This document shows, one piece after another, positions 1 through 8,442 of a stretch of 54,657 bases of DNA. The notes beneath the pieces are model-generated. The model saw nothing but the letters and a program-made list of their open reading frames with translations, was not told the origin of the DNA and did not search any database. Position 1 is the first letter of the stretch, and each line of letters starts with the position of its first letter. Made by a program: the position numbers and the translations under genes. Origin of the DNA: Lentisphaeria bacterium (GTDB taxonomy: Bacteria; Verrucomicrobiota; Lentisphaeria; Oligosphaerales; Oligosphaeraceae); contig JAEEYQ010000012.1 of the NCBI GenBank assembly GCA_016288215.1, positions 1 to 54,657 of the forward strand. The letters are read 5' to 3'.

Positions 1-169
1 CGGGATAAGCGCTGAAGGCATCTAAGCGCCAAGCCTCCCCGAAGAATGTCCGTCCCGGCGCGCGAGCGCCCTCAAGGCCCCCGGGAGACCACAGGGTTGA
101 CAGGCGGAAGGCGCAAAGCCAGCGCGGGTCTCAGCCGATCCGTTCTGATGGGCCGTGAGGCCTGGCCGC
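1..169 (+). rRNA. 23S ribosomal RNA, 3' end (partial)
   Basis: The first ~45 bases match the conserved block near the 3' end of bacterial 23S rRNA (GGGATAAGCGCTGAA..GCATCTAAGCGCCAAGCC), and the region near 140-169 resembles the final stem strand (GATGGGCCGTGAGGCCTGGCC, comparable to CCGTGAGGCTTAACC in E. coli). The gene enters from the left edge, so only the last ~170 nt are present; the exact 3' end is estimated from this resemblance. Reading frames predicted across it on either strand are spurious. Confidence 0.88.
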
Positions 170-289
170 CTTCCCCCCCGCGCGGGCGACTTCGCCCCCG
201 CGGGGGGCGAGACGATGGCGGCCCCTGAGAAAGGGCCCTCCGCATGGCCCCCTGCCTCCTCCCTCTCCGCTGCCGGGCTTTCCCCCTTT

Positions 290-405
290 GGCTGGTGGCT
301 CTGGCGGGGATGTCACACCCGATCCCATCCCGAACTCGGCCGTTAAGGTCCCCCGCGGTGATGATACTGCGCCCAGGAGCGCGGGAACGTAACGCGCCGC
401 CAGCC
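290..405 (+). rRNA. rrf: 5S ribosomal RNA
   Basis: The core CACACCCGATCCCATCCCGA followed by ACTCGGCCGTTAAG is the universal 5S signature. The ends were placed by the closing helix: GGCTGGTGGC at 290-299 pairs with GCCGCCAGCC at 396-405. It follows the 23S gene after a GC-rich spacer of ~120 nt (170-289) in which no tRNA is visible, giving the usual 23S-5S order. Length 116 nt is normal. Confidence 0.95.
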
Positions 406-414
406 TTTCCCCTT

Positions 415-454
415 GGGCCCCCCGCCCTGCGCAATGCAGGGCGGGGGCCCTTTT
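415..454 (+). terminator. rrn operon intrinsic terminator
   Basis: GGGCCCCC.GCCCTGC (415-430) pairs with GCAGGGCGGGGGCCC (436-450) in a very stable stem of about 15 bp with one bulge, followed directly by TTTT (451-454). It lies 10 nt after the 5S gene and ends the rRNA operon. Confidence 0.9.
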
Positions 455-523
455 CATTTCAGGGGCGTTCTGATTGTGTAACTTGCTTCCTTGAAACAAG
501 TTGCGTTTTTGTTTCTTTCTGTC

Positions 524-545
524 GGAAATTAATTCATTAATTTCC
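524..545. promoter_or_regulatory. Perfect inverted repeat, candidate operator
   Basis: GGAAATTAAT (524-533) and ATTAATTTCC (536-545) are perfect inverted arms of 10 bp separated by 2 nt, centred 40 bp upstream of the glycoside hydrolase start at 575. A short, AT-rich, even-spaced dyad at this position is typical of a repressor operator (for example a LacI- or GntR-type sugar regulator), but no regulator gene is nearby and the assignment is inferred. A weaker dyad, ACTTG..CAAGT, lies just upstream at 481-501. Confidence 0.45.
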
Positions 546-574
546 CCTTCAATGGCGTTTTTTACGACAAATCA

Positions 575-2980
575 ATGAATTACCGTCCAATTCCCTTCTA
601 TTTCATCAATTCCCATGACTCGGAGGAGTTGTCTCTTGATGCCATGGAGAAATCTGCAAAGGCCATGAAGGACGCCGGCTATGGCGGCATCATCTTCTTC
701 AACAAGCCCGTCGTGGGCTTTGATGAGACGAGCTATCTTACTGAATCCTATTTTGTGGCGTTAGAGAATGCGGTTCAAGCATTTAGCCATCATGGCCTTG
801 AACTTTGGATCAATGACGGTTTTAACTATCCGCCGGGGGATGTGGCTGGTCGGATTGCGCAATGTAATCCAGAACTCCGCCAGATGAGACTGCGGCCGAA
901 TGCAGAAGGCCGATTGATTCCCGTGGTTACGGATTGGGGCTTTCCCGCCTTTGAGGAGTCGGAGAGCTCTCGGCTGTTCATTGAACTGGTCTATGAAGCC
1001 CACAACAATCGTCTGGGATACTATTTTGGCAACGGAATCACGGGATTCTTTTCCGACGCAGACAATCGACGGGTCAATTATAAGACCAAGGCCAAATTGG
1101 ATGGAGAGCGCTATTATCCGTGGAGCAAGGGATTTGCGAAAACATTTGAACGTCGTTTCGGCTATGATGTCACGTGTCGACTGAAGGGGCTTTTCGATGG
1201 CAGCGACCAACAGGTGGCCGTGGACTATTGGACTCTTGCTGGCGAGCTGTATCAGCAATGGTTCTTCAACAATGGGGCATGGTGCCGTGAACACGGGCTG
1301 AAGTATTCCTTCCATACGTCGGACAGTGGTCCGTTGACTTGGGAAGCCTGCTATCGCAGCTCTCTCTTCACTGAAGGGGCTCCGCTGCGTCTTCTTTCCT
1401 GTTCGGATTTTCCTGGAACAGACCACGAGATTTTGGTTCTGGACGGCGGAACTCATTATGACGACCGTCTTTTCATGCCGCAGGTGACGCGTGGCGGCGG
1501 GCAAGAGCACCTGCTTCATCCGCGTTTCAACGACACCCGATATGACACAAGGGCCAAATATGCGGGAAGTGCCGCGTTTCTCTATGGAAAGGGACGGGCG
1601 CTGTGTGAGATGTTTGCGGCCACCAATTGGGGCGCGACCCATCAGGATCTCCGCCGCATTGCCACATGGCAGATCATGCAAGGCATCAACATGATTGTTC
1701 CCCATGCCGTGCATCATCGTTTTCGCGGTGAATTGAAATGCTTTGCACCGCCTGAGTTCATGCATTCCACGCTTCGGAATGGGCTTCGTGAATTCAATGA
1801 TGAGCTTACGCGCTGCTGCGAAGCGGCCAGCGCGGGCACCCTGCAGGCGGCGGTCGCCTTGATCGACCCCACGGAACAGGTTTGGGCAGGGGCTGACCCA
1901 GAACCTTTCTTCCAGGTCTTTGACCGACTGAACCGCCATCCGGCTGGTTTCGTCATCTGCCCGCGTCAGGAGGCCGGACGTTTTCCCATTGTCATTGACG
2001 CCTTAGCAGAATCCACGCTTCCCTCCCTTCCTGATTTTGGAATCTCATTTAGCGGTGGAGAAATCGCCTTTATGCGGCGGTGTCTTGACGATGGATCTGC
2101 TTCTCTTCTGGCTGCCAATCTTTGGCAGGACCACACCTTGGCCGGGACCTTGACTTTCAACGGTCGCCAATATGAAATCGAATTAGCTCCGGGGGAAATC
2201 GCAGTCTTCGGCGGCCCCCATGAGTTGTTCCGCCGGCGGGGCGGTAGAACATGTGTTCGCACGTTCAGCGAGCCCCTGCCCATTGCATGGGAGGAAGAGA
2301 ATACTGTGCCTTTTCAGCAGAAACTGGAGGTCAGACGAACAGACCCCTCTCTGCCGCTATGGGTGGATATTCCTGAAGAAAAGTGCAATTCATTGTTCTG
2401 CAACAACATACAATTGCATGAATCACAAATCGTCTTGCGGGGGGACGAGACATATGTCCGTTATGCGTTGCCGGAGGGGGCGTCCCTTTCCATCCAGCTG
2501 GCGACGGCAGTGCCATTTTGGACCCCGGCCATCTTAATGGGATGTTTTTCCGCTAAATCCCAACGAGAGGGTGACTGGGACCATTTGGCCATGGAGAACT
2601 ATCAACTGAATATGTATGAGCCTCTCCATGAACAGATTATCGTGTCACCGGAGAATCGGACTATCCGAACGGATGTGGGATGGCAATGTCAGGGGCGTCC
2701 CTTTTATAGTGGGACTGCCGTCTATGACCTTGGGGAGGTTGACATTCCGGCTGGAGCCGTGCTGGAGCTTCCAAACGTCGGGGGCAGCGCTGAACTGCTG
2801 GTTGACGATCAATCCAGGGGGTGGACTTGTCTGACTCCGCAGGAATTTAACCTGAAGGAGCTTGCGGGGCGCCATTATCTTAAGTTGCGCTGTTCCAATA
2901 CCTTCGCTAATTTCATGGAACGGTATCTTGCACCGTCGGGCCTTGAGGCGGCTCCACGTCTTGTGGTTGTACAGCCGTAA
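575..2980 (+). CDS. Putative large glycoside hydrolase (GH106-like, TIM-barrel)
   Basis: This 801-residue protein is probably a glycoside hydrolase. The N-terminal ~450 residues look like a TIM-barrel with features seen in GH106-like alpha-L-rhamnosidases and related enzymes: an opening strand ending in a 'GYGGIIFFNKPVVG' type segment, a WINDGFNYPPGD motif near residue 80, and a central run with 'REHGLKYSFHTSDSGPLTWE'. The C-terminal half is rich in beta strands and may hold beta-sandwich accessory domains. No signal peptide is visible, so a cytoplasmic role on imported oligosaccharides is possible. The ATG at 575 has no clear Shine-Dalgarno sequence. A perfect 10-bp inverted repeat sits just upstream and may regulate it. 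The family call rests on overall resemblance; substrate is unknown. Confidence 0.72.
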   Translation: MNYRPIPFYFINSHDSEELSLDAMEKSAKAMKDAGYGGIIFFNKPVVGFDETSYLTESYFVALENAVQAFSHHGLELWINDGFNYPPGDVAGRIAQCNPELRQMRLRPNAEGRLIPVVTDWGFPAFEESESSRLFIELVYEAHNNRLGYYFGNGITGFFSDADNRRVNYKTKAKLDGERYYPWSKGFAKTFERRFGYDVTCRLKGLFDGSDQQVAVDYWTLAGELYQQWFFNNGAWCREHGLKYSFHTSDSGPLTWEACYRSSLFTEGAPLRLLSCSDFPGTDHEILVLDGGTHYDDRLFMPQVTRGGGQEHLLHPRFNDTRYDTRAKYAGSAAFLYGKGRALCEMFAATNWGATHQDLRRIATWQIMQGINMIVPHAVHHRFRGELKCFAPPEFMHSTLRNGLREFNDELTRCCEAASAGTLQAAVALIDPTEQVWAGADPEPFFQVFDRLNRHPAGFVICPRQEAGRFPIVIDALAESTLPSLPDFGISFSGGEIAFMRRCLDDGSASLLAANLWQDHTLAGTLTFNGRQYEIELAPGEIAVFGGPHELFRRRGGRTCVRTFSEPLPIAWEEENTVPFQQKLEVRRTDPSLPLWVDIPEEKCNSLFCNNIQLHESQIVLRGDETYVRYALPEGASLSIQLATAVPFWTPAILMGCFSAKSQREGDWDHLAMENYQLNMYEPLHEQIIVSPENRTIRTDVGWQCQGRPFYSGTAVYDLGEVDIPAGAVLELPNVGGSAELLVDDQSRGWTCLTPQEFNLKELAGRHYLKLRCSNTFANFMERYLAPSGLEAAPRLVVVQP

Positions 2981-3016
2981 ATGGATGGCCGCAGCCATTT
3001 TTAATAATGAATTATA

Positions 3017-3270
3017 ATGCATAATAATGAAATGCATATAATGAAAGCCTGCAACAGCCCTAAAAAAGAGGGAAAACAGGTGAAAATCGCGTCCAAAAGA
3101 GGAAAAATGACCCTCTATTTTTCAAAACATGGCTGTAAGGGCCCCGGAAGGCCACGCTGCTGTGTTTTATGCTCATCGTCGTATATTAATACCTGTTTGC
3201 ATGAAGTGGCCAAAAATGAGCCACTTTTGCGACTTTGATCTTTGTTGCATTTTATTTCATTATTTTGCGG
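3017..3270 (+). repeat. Intergenic element, copy A (hairpin-rich, ~250 bp)
   Basis: This stretch, 36 nt after the hydrolase stop codon, is a diverged homologue of copy B at 15376-15640 in the same orientation. Shared blocks, at a nearly constant offset of 12,363-12,364: ATGCAT-loop-ATGCAT hairpin (3017-3037), GGCTG.TAAGG.CCC (3131-3144), GTATATTAATACCT (3181-3194), CTTTTGCGA (3224-3232); then TTGCATT (3245-3251) after a 9-nt length difference. Just before CTTTTGCGA lies a 7-bp hairpin (AAGTGGC/GCCACTT) followed by TTTT. AAAAAAGAGGG (3063-3073) can pair with CCCTCTATTTTT (3111-3122). The outer ends carry a near-inverted repeat: GCATAATAATGAAAT (3019-3033) against the reverse complement of ATTTCATTATTTTGC (~3254-3268), 14 of 15 matching. 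Function unknown: structured RNA or MITE-like element. Confidence 0.7.
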
Positions 3271-3558
3271 TTTACAAAAACACTGCTGCCTGTCCGAGAG
3301 GATGTCCCCATGACAGTAGAGACCATTTGTCTCATCCGCAAAGAGCCAACGACGTTTTTTGGGGATAAATGAGCTTCATAAGCCCAATGGGACATTCCCT
3401 TACGAACTTGTCAAAAAGGATGATGTGTCAAGTAGATAATCCAGCTAGATTCAATATATTAAAGGAATGACAAATTTAGATGTCGTCGATGTATCAGAAG
3501 GGTAAGAAATCGGCGGTATCAATGAATACATAAGTTATTATGGTTTAATGGAGTAGAT
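3271..3558. other. Intergenic region with possible decayed coding sequence
   Basis: No intact gene is evident. Short open stretches in different frames read like protein debris: a segment starting near 3364 reads INELHKPNGTFPYELVKKDD before a stop, and one starting at 3468 reads MTNLDVVDVSEG, a stop, then EIGGINEYISYYG. These could be remnants of a gene lost by frameshift, or chance. The aminotransferase ribosome-binding site (GGAG at 3549-3552) lies at the right edge. Confidence 0.3.
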
Positions 3559-4869
3559 ATGAATCCCCTGGCAGAGGCCTTGAATGAGCAGATTCAGGCT
3601 GAAAATTCTGACGTGTTCGCCATGTTGTCCGAACTTGGCAAGAACATCTATTTCCCCAGCAAGGGCATTTTGAGCCAATCCGCTGAAGCGAAGAAGTTTG
3701 CGACTCGATACAATGCGACAATTGGGACGGCCATGGACAAAGGGGTGGCGATGTCGCTTCCATGTCTTATGGAGTCACTTCCGGACTTTTCGCCCAACGA
3801 GGCGTTGTTATATGCCCCTTCTTCCGGCCTGATGCCACTGCGGGAGGCCTGGCTGGCGAAGATTCGCCATGACAATCCGGATTTGCGAGGAAAGGCCATC
3901 AGTCTGCCGATTGTCACCAGTGGTCTGTCCCATGCGCTTTCCCTGCTGGGTGATTTGTTTGTGAATCCAGGGGACGTCCTAATCTATTCAGATAAGAACT
4001 GGGATAATTATGAACTGAATTATATCGTTCGTAAACAGGCGGTTCCGGTCTTCTTCCCGCTCTTTGACTCAAAAGGCGGCTTCAATGTGGAGGGATTTCG
4101 GGAGACGATGCGGAGTCAGGCCGCCCAACGGGACAAGCTGATTGTGCTTTTGAATTTCCCCAACAATCCTTGCGGCTATACGCCCACGGATGCGGAGGGG
4201 GAGGCCATCGCGAACATTCTTGTGGAGACGGCGGAAGGTGGCTGCCGGGTGGTCGCCATCATCGACGACGCCTATTATGGCCTCTTCTATGGCCGTGAGC
4301 TCATGCATCAGTCCCTCTTCACGAAAATCGCAGGGCGGCATCATCGGCTGATGGCCATCAAGGCGGACGCCGCGACGAAGGAAGTGTATGTGTGGGGGCT
4401 TCGCGTGGGGTTCATCACGATGTCCGTTGGCGGTGCGGAAGAGGACAGTGGGGTGTACAAGGCGTTGAATGAGAAGCTGAGCGGCCTTGTGCGCAGTGTC
4501 ATCAGCAACTGCTCGGCGTTGTCCCAACGGCTGGTTCTGAAGGCGTTGACCAATCCGGCCTTCTACGATCAGCGGGGGGAGAAAGCCGCTTTGATGGCCA
4601 GACGAGCCACCCGCGCCATGGAAGTTCTTGCCAATCCGAAATATGCGGACACATGGGATGTGTATCCCTTTAACAGCGGGTATTTTCTGTGCTTGAAGCT
4701 GAAGCACTTGGAAGCGGAGACGCTACGGAAGCATTTGCTCCACGAATATGGCGTGGGCACCATTGCCATCAGCGGGGGCGACCTTCGGGTCGCGTTTAGC
4801 TGCGTGGAGGAAGAGCAGATTCCGGACATCTTCGAGCTGATTTGGAAGGCATGTCGGGACCTGGCCTGA
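3559..4869 (+). CDS. PLP-dependent aminotransferase, class I/II
   Basis: This 436-residue protein is a fold-type I, pyridoxal-phosphate-dependent aminotransferase. The small-domain strand 'LLNFPNNPCGYTP' replaces the classical NPTG motif, 'VAIIDDAYYGLFYG' holds the cofactor-contacting Asp and Tyr, and ATKEVYVWGLRVGF carries the Schiff-base lysine (K274) and the downstream 'LRVG' of the family. Class I/II members act on amino acids such as aspartate, alanine or aromatic residues; the substrate cannot be read from the sequence. The ATG follows GGAG with 6 nt spacing. It precedes ung by 53 bp, so the two may be cotranscribed. Alternative: a class I enzyme acting as beta-lyase. Confidence 0.88.
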   Translation: MNPLAEALNEQIQAENSDVFAMLSELGKNIYFPSKGILSQSAEAKKFATRYNATIGTAMDKGVAMSLPCLMESLPDFSPNEALLYAPSSGLMPLREAWLAKIRHDNPDLRGKAISLPIVTSGLSHALSLLGDLFVNPGDVLIYSDKNWDNYELNYIVRKQAVPVFFPLFDSKGGFNVEGFRETMRSQAAQRDKLIVLLNFPNNPCGYTPTDAEGEAIANILVETAEGGCRVVAIIDDAYYGLFYGRELMHQSLFTKIAGRHHRLMAIKADAATKEVYVWGLRVGFITMSVGGAEEDSGVYKALNEKLSGLVRSVISNCSALSQRLVLKALTNPAFYDQRGEKAALMARRATRAMEVLANPKYADTWDVYPFNSGYFLCLKLKHLEAETLRKHLLHEYGVGTIAISGGDLRVAFSCVEEEQIPDIFELIWKACRDLA

Positions 4870-4922
4870 CAGGATGACTGAAAAGGCGGGCCAGTCGGCC
4901 TGTTTTGTAAAGGAGGACGGAC

Positions 4923-5603
4923 ATGAATTTGCTGGAACGGCTTCCTGAAGATTGGCGAAGGGAACTGAACGCCTCTGGCTATCTTCCTGATTTGGAGAAG
5001 CTTGAGACCTTTCTTGAAGAGGAATATGCGTCTCGGATAATTTTCCCTCCCCAAGACCAGCTGTTTCGGGCCATGCGGCTGACCCCTTTCGAGAAGGTGA
5101 AGGTGGTCTGGTTGGGACAGGATCCCTATCATGATGACGGGCAGGCCTGTGGTCTGGCGTTTTCCGTGCCCGCTGGAGTGCCCGCACCGCCCTCCTTGAA
5201 AAACATGTTGAAAGAATATAGCGACGATTTGGGGTTGCCCATGCCTCAGACAGCCAGCTTGGAGCCATGGGCGGCGTCAGGAGTCCTGATGCTGAACACG
5301 GTGTTGACGGTACGGGCCCATGAGGCGGGATCTCATGCCCGAAAGGGGTGGGAGTCTTTCACGGATGCGGTTATCCGCACCCTTGTTCATCGGCGGCCTC
5401 ATCTTGTCTTTATCCTGTTGGGGCGCCCTGCCCAGACCAAGATGCGTCTGATTGACACATCGCGGCATGTGGTGTTGTGCTCTTCCCATCCGTCACCGCT
5501 GTCTGTCTATCGGGGCTTTGCGGGGAGCCACATCTATTCGAAGGCCAATGAGGCCCTTGTGCACATGGGACAGTCCCCCGTTGATTGGCGGCTGGAACCT
5601 TGA
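4923..5603 (+). CDS. ung: Uracil-DNA glycosylase, family 1
   Basis: Removes uracil from DNA by cleaving the N-glycosidic bond, the first step of base-excision repair of deaminated cytosine or misincorporated dUMP. The family 1 catalytic motif GQDPYH lies at residues 65-70 with the water-activating Asp at D67, and the DNA-intercalation motif HPSPLS begins at H189. Length (226 aa) is normal for the family. A strong ribosome-binding site (AAAGGAGGACGG) precedes the ATG. dut, whose product limits dUMP incorporation, is also in this window at 16.0 kb but not in the same operon. The FGGY kinase start is 30 bp downstream. Confidence 0.97.
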   Translation: MNLLERLPEDWRRELNASGYLPDLEKLETFLEEEYASRIIFPPQDQLFRAMRLTPFEKVKVVWLGQDPYHDDGQACGLAFSVPAGVPAPPSLKNMLKEYSDDLGLPMPQTASLEPWAASGVLMLNTVLTVRAHEAGSHARKGWESFTDAVIRTLVHRRPHLVFILLGRPAQTKMRLIDTSRHVVLCSSHPSPLSVYRGFAGSHIYSKANEALVHMGQSPVDWRLEP

Positions 5604-5633
5604 GAACGCCATCTTTTTTTGAGGAGAGAACAT

Positions 5634-6800
5634 ATGCTGACAATTGGTCTTGACTTGGGAACTAGCGCGGTCAAAGGGGTTCTGTTTGACGGAGAACGAA
5701 TTCTTGCGCGGGACTCCTTTGAGATTGCGCTGCAACGGGATGGCGCTCAAGTGGAGATTGAGCCGATGCCCTATTGGCGACAGACGCTTGGGTTGATTCA
5801 GCGTTTGGCGGCCGCGGCCCCTGCCATTGTGGAGGGCATTGCCATGTGCGCTGCCTCTGGAAACACCCTGCTGTGTGACGGCGACGGGACGCCGCGGTGT
5901 CCCATCATCAGCTGGCTGGACCAGCGCAAATGCGAGCCGCCGGATGATCAGGTCCACCAGATTGTTGGCTGGGGCTGGAACGGCCGCTTCCCCTACAGCC
6001 ATATTCTTTGGCTGAAAGCCCATCGCCCTGAACTATTTACGACGGATGTGCGGATTTGCATGAACAATGATTGGATTCAGTACATGCTGTGCGGCCAATG
6101 GGTTTTGGACCATTCGTCGGCGACTCCCTTCTACCTGCAGGATCAGGAGCATTTCCGCTATCATGTCCCCTATCTGGAGCGGCTTGGCATTCGAGAAGAG
6201 AGCCTGTCGCGGTTGGTTCCCTCGGGGACTCCCATCGCTCCGCTGCTTCCGTTGTGCCATGGCAAGAATCTGGACGGCCGCACGATGGTGCGTGCGGGTT
6301 CCTTCGACCATCCGTCCGCGGCGCGGGCGGTCCATATCCGCGAGACGGACGAGCTGTTGTTGTCCTGCGGCACCTCATGGGTCAGCTTTCAGGCGGTGCC
6401 ACAGCGGCAAATTCGGCCCCGCCATCTGATGGACCCCTATTTGGCCTGCCATGGCGGTCCGTGGGGGGAGATTGTGTCCCTTGAGGCTGTCGGGCTGGAA
6501 ATTGAGGCATGGATTGGAGAGCATATCGGCACGGACAAGGACCGCTACCGTCGGATGACGGCTGATGCCTTGGCCGGCGGCCCCGCGCGGGACATGATGC
6601 AAGACGTGTTGCGGCGCTTTAGGGAGCGCATAGGGGGCGACGGTCGTTTCCGTCGGCTGGTCATGGTGGGCGGCCCATCGGAGTCCGAGGCCTGGAGCCG
6701 GGAGGCCGCCGCCGAATTGGGCTGCGAGATTGAGGCGACGCCCTTTGCGAAGGACGCGGGCGCCGTCGGAGCGGCCATGCTGGCGGCGGGCGAACCTTGA
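5634..6800 (+). CDS. FGGY-family carbohydrate kinase (short)
   Basis: The N-terminus TIGLDLGTSAVKGVLFDG is the phosphate-1 ATP-binding loop of FGGY sugar kinases, and an internal 'SWLDQR' motif (after 'CPIIS') matches the sugar-binding region of xylulokinase-like members. FGGY kinases phosphorylate pentoses, pentitols or related polyols. At 388 residues it is about 100-120 shorter than xylulokinase (~490); the C-terminal domain is compact, with 'MVGGPSESEAW' and 'FAKDAGAVGAAMLA' still present as the adenosine-binding end. The start at 5634 was chosen because GAGGAGAG lies 6 nt upstream; a longer frame from a TTG at 5619 would run through that site. An amidohydrolase follows. Substrate unknown. 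Confidence 0.85.
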   Translation: MLTIGLDLGTSAVKGVLFDGERILARDSFEIALQRDGAQVEIEPMPYWRQTLGLIQRLAAAAPAIVEGIAMCAASGNTLLCDGDGTPRCPIISWLDQRKCEPPDDQVHQIVGWGWNGRFPYSHILWLKAHRPELFTTDVRICMNNDWIQYMLCGQWVLDHSSATPFYLQDQEHFRYHVPYLERLGIREESLSRLVPSGTPIAPLLPLCHGKNLDGRTMVRAGSFDHPSAARAVHIRETDELLLSCGTSWVSFQAVPQRQIRPRHLMDPYLACHGGPWGEIVSLEAVGLEIEAWIGEHIGTDKDRYRRMTADALAGGPARDMMQDVLRRFRERIGGDGRFRRLVMVGGPSESEAWSREAAAELGCEIEATPFAKDAGAVGAAMLAAGEP

Positions 6801-6878
6801 TGTGCACCTTGCCTCTTTTGCCATGCCATCGGCGTCATTCACAGCTTTGACATAAATGATGAATAAAAAGGAATGATT

Positions 6879-7892
6879 ATGAATGCATTTGTTTTCGAAA
6901 ATGACAAAAAGATTTTTGCGGAAGAGTTGGGGCCGCGGCTGCCGCAGCGGATTTTCGATGCCCATGTCCATATTTTTGACAAGTCCTGCTATCCCAAGGG
7001 GAAAACCTTTGGACCGAAAGATTATAGAACGTGGCTGAACGGAGAGTTCTCCCAAGCGTCATGGCAGGCCTGCATGAAGGAGATGCTGCCGGGGAAGGAT
7101 GTGTACGGCAATCTGTTCGGCAATCCGGAGGCAGAAGTGAATCGGGACATCAGCCCGAAGCCGGACAACGACCACATCTTCGCCATGGCACTGCTGTCTC
7201 CGGCGGACTCCGTGGAGGCGCTTCAGCGCCGTGTGGAGGCCGACCGGCTGGTGGGCTTCAAACCCTATCTGAATTTTGCGGCGGACTTCTTCAAGAAGCC
7301 GAAGAATGATGTGGAGATTCATGACATGCTGCTTCCCGACCAGCTGGCCTATGCGGATCGGGAGGGATTGGCCATCACCCTTCATATTCCACGCAAGGAC
7401 CGTTTCGCGGATCCGAAAAATCAGCGGCAAATGGTGGAAATTTGCCAAAAATACCCCCATGCCACGTTCATCTTCGCCCATGTGGGACGGGCCTATTTCA
7501 TGAAGAACATCCGTGAAAGCAATGTGGACGAGCTGGCCAAGCTGCCCAACGCCTATTTTGACACCGCCATGGTCAACCATGTCGGCGTCCTGTCCTATCT
7601 CTTCGACCATTTCCCGGCGGAACGGGTTCTGTTCGCCACGGACGCCCCCATCTCCTGCCTGCATGGCAAGTCCGTGGAAATCAACAACGACTATGCCTAT
7701 CTGATGGCGGATGATGTGGCCATCGGCACGGTTCTCCACGATCCGGCCAGAGCCTATCCCTTTACCACTTTCTACTATGAGCAGCTACGGGCCATGTTGG
7801 AGGCTGTGCCGGCGGGCTGTCTGGAAAAGGTGTTATTTGAGAATGCCCGTGGACTTTTCCGTTTCATTGCGGAAAAAAGGCATTATATTTAG
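6879..7892 (+). CDS. Amidohydrolase family protein (TIM-barrel metal-dependent hydrolase)
   Basis: A 337-residue amidohydrolase-2-type TIM barrel. The first strand carries the metal-binding DAHVH motif (H29, H31), followed by 'ITLHIPR', 'FIFAHVGR' with another metal-ligand histidine, and 'VLFATDAPIS' with the late catalytic Asp. Relatives hydrolyse or decarboxylate ring and carboxylate substrates. It follows the FGGY kinase by 78 bp and may work in the same carbohydrate or polyol pathway, which is an inference from position only. Two in-frame ATGs occur at 6873 and 6879; AAAAGGA at 6866-6872 is correctly spaced (6 nt) only for 6879. Confidence 0.86.
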   Translation: MNAFVFENDKKIFAEELGPRLPQRIFDAHVHIFDKSCYPKGKTFGPKDYRTWLNGEFSQASWQACMKEMLPGKDVYGNLFGNPEAEVNRDISPKPDNDHIFAMALLSPADSVEALQRRVEADRLVGFKPYLNFAADFFKKPKNDVEIHDMLLPDQLAYADREGLAITLHIPRKDRFADPKNQRQMVEICQKYPHATFIFAHVGRAYFMKNIRESNVDELAKLPNAYFDTAMVNHVGVLSYLFDHFPAERVLFATDAPISCLHGKSVEINNDYAYLMADDVAIGTVLHDPARAYPFTTFYYEQLRAMLEAVPAGCLEKVLFENARGLFRFIAEKRHYI

Positions 7893-8000
7893 ACGATGGA
7901 TGGTTGCTGGGGGCCATGATACAATACAGGGTGACTTTGCCCGTTATATGGCAGCCAGGCGGATTTATCGGAGGAGAGTTTTGCAGGGTTGGAGAGCCGG

Positions 8001-8417
8001 ATGCCGTTGAATGAACTTCCCATAGGATTGGCGCTGTTGCCATGTGACATGGTCATTGAGGACAAGCGCAGCTCAAAGAAAAGCCTGATTGGGCTTTTCA
8101 GCCAGCTGCATGTGCCGTCGTTGCCGTATGTCCATCCATTCATGTATCTGTATGTGTCTCTGACCGGCGGCTGTTCAGTGTGCCCCTGCGAGATGTGCTG
8201 CATCCATGAGGAGACTCGGAAGAAGGTCTTTTCGCTGAAATGCCAAGTGACCTTCAAAGGCCCCATGGAGGTCAGTGACATGGTCTTTGAGCTGCGTTCC
8301 ATCCGCTTTGAGGATGAAGGGCGCTATTTGCTCTGCGCCTATGCGGACGAGACGCTGTTGATGAGCCGTCCATTGACGGTATTGCTCAGAAGACGCGCTC
8401 CGGAAGATGGTAAGTAA
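8001..8417 (+). CDS. DUF6941-like hypothetical protein
   Basis: A 138-residue protein without signal peptide or membrane segment. The opening ('LPCDMVIEDKRSSKKSLIGLF') and the layout of beta strands that follow resemble the DUF6941 family, a small beta-rich group of unknown function in which a 'CD..I.D..TGK.S.IG.F' pattern recurs. Three clustered cysteines (CSVCPCEMCC) near residue 57 are unusual and could bind metal. The start at 8001 has GGAGAG 4-5 nt upstream. It lies 25 bp before the type II secretion F gene and in the same direction. No function can be given. Confidence 0.7.
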   Translation: MPLNELPIGLALLPCDMVIEDKRSSKKSLIGLFSQLHVPSLPYVHPFMYLYVSLTGGCSVCPCEMCCIHEETRKKVFSLKCQVTFKGPMEVSDMVFELRSIRFEDEGRYLLCAYADETLLMSRPLTVLLRRRAPEDGK

Positions 8418-8442
8418 CTGTCATGCAATGAGATAGAAACTA

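Noticed and set aside
72..540. Several open frames across the rRNA region
   Set aside because: They overlap 23S and 5S rRNA and the GC-rich spacer; GC-rich RNA genes give chance frames on both strands.
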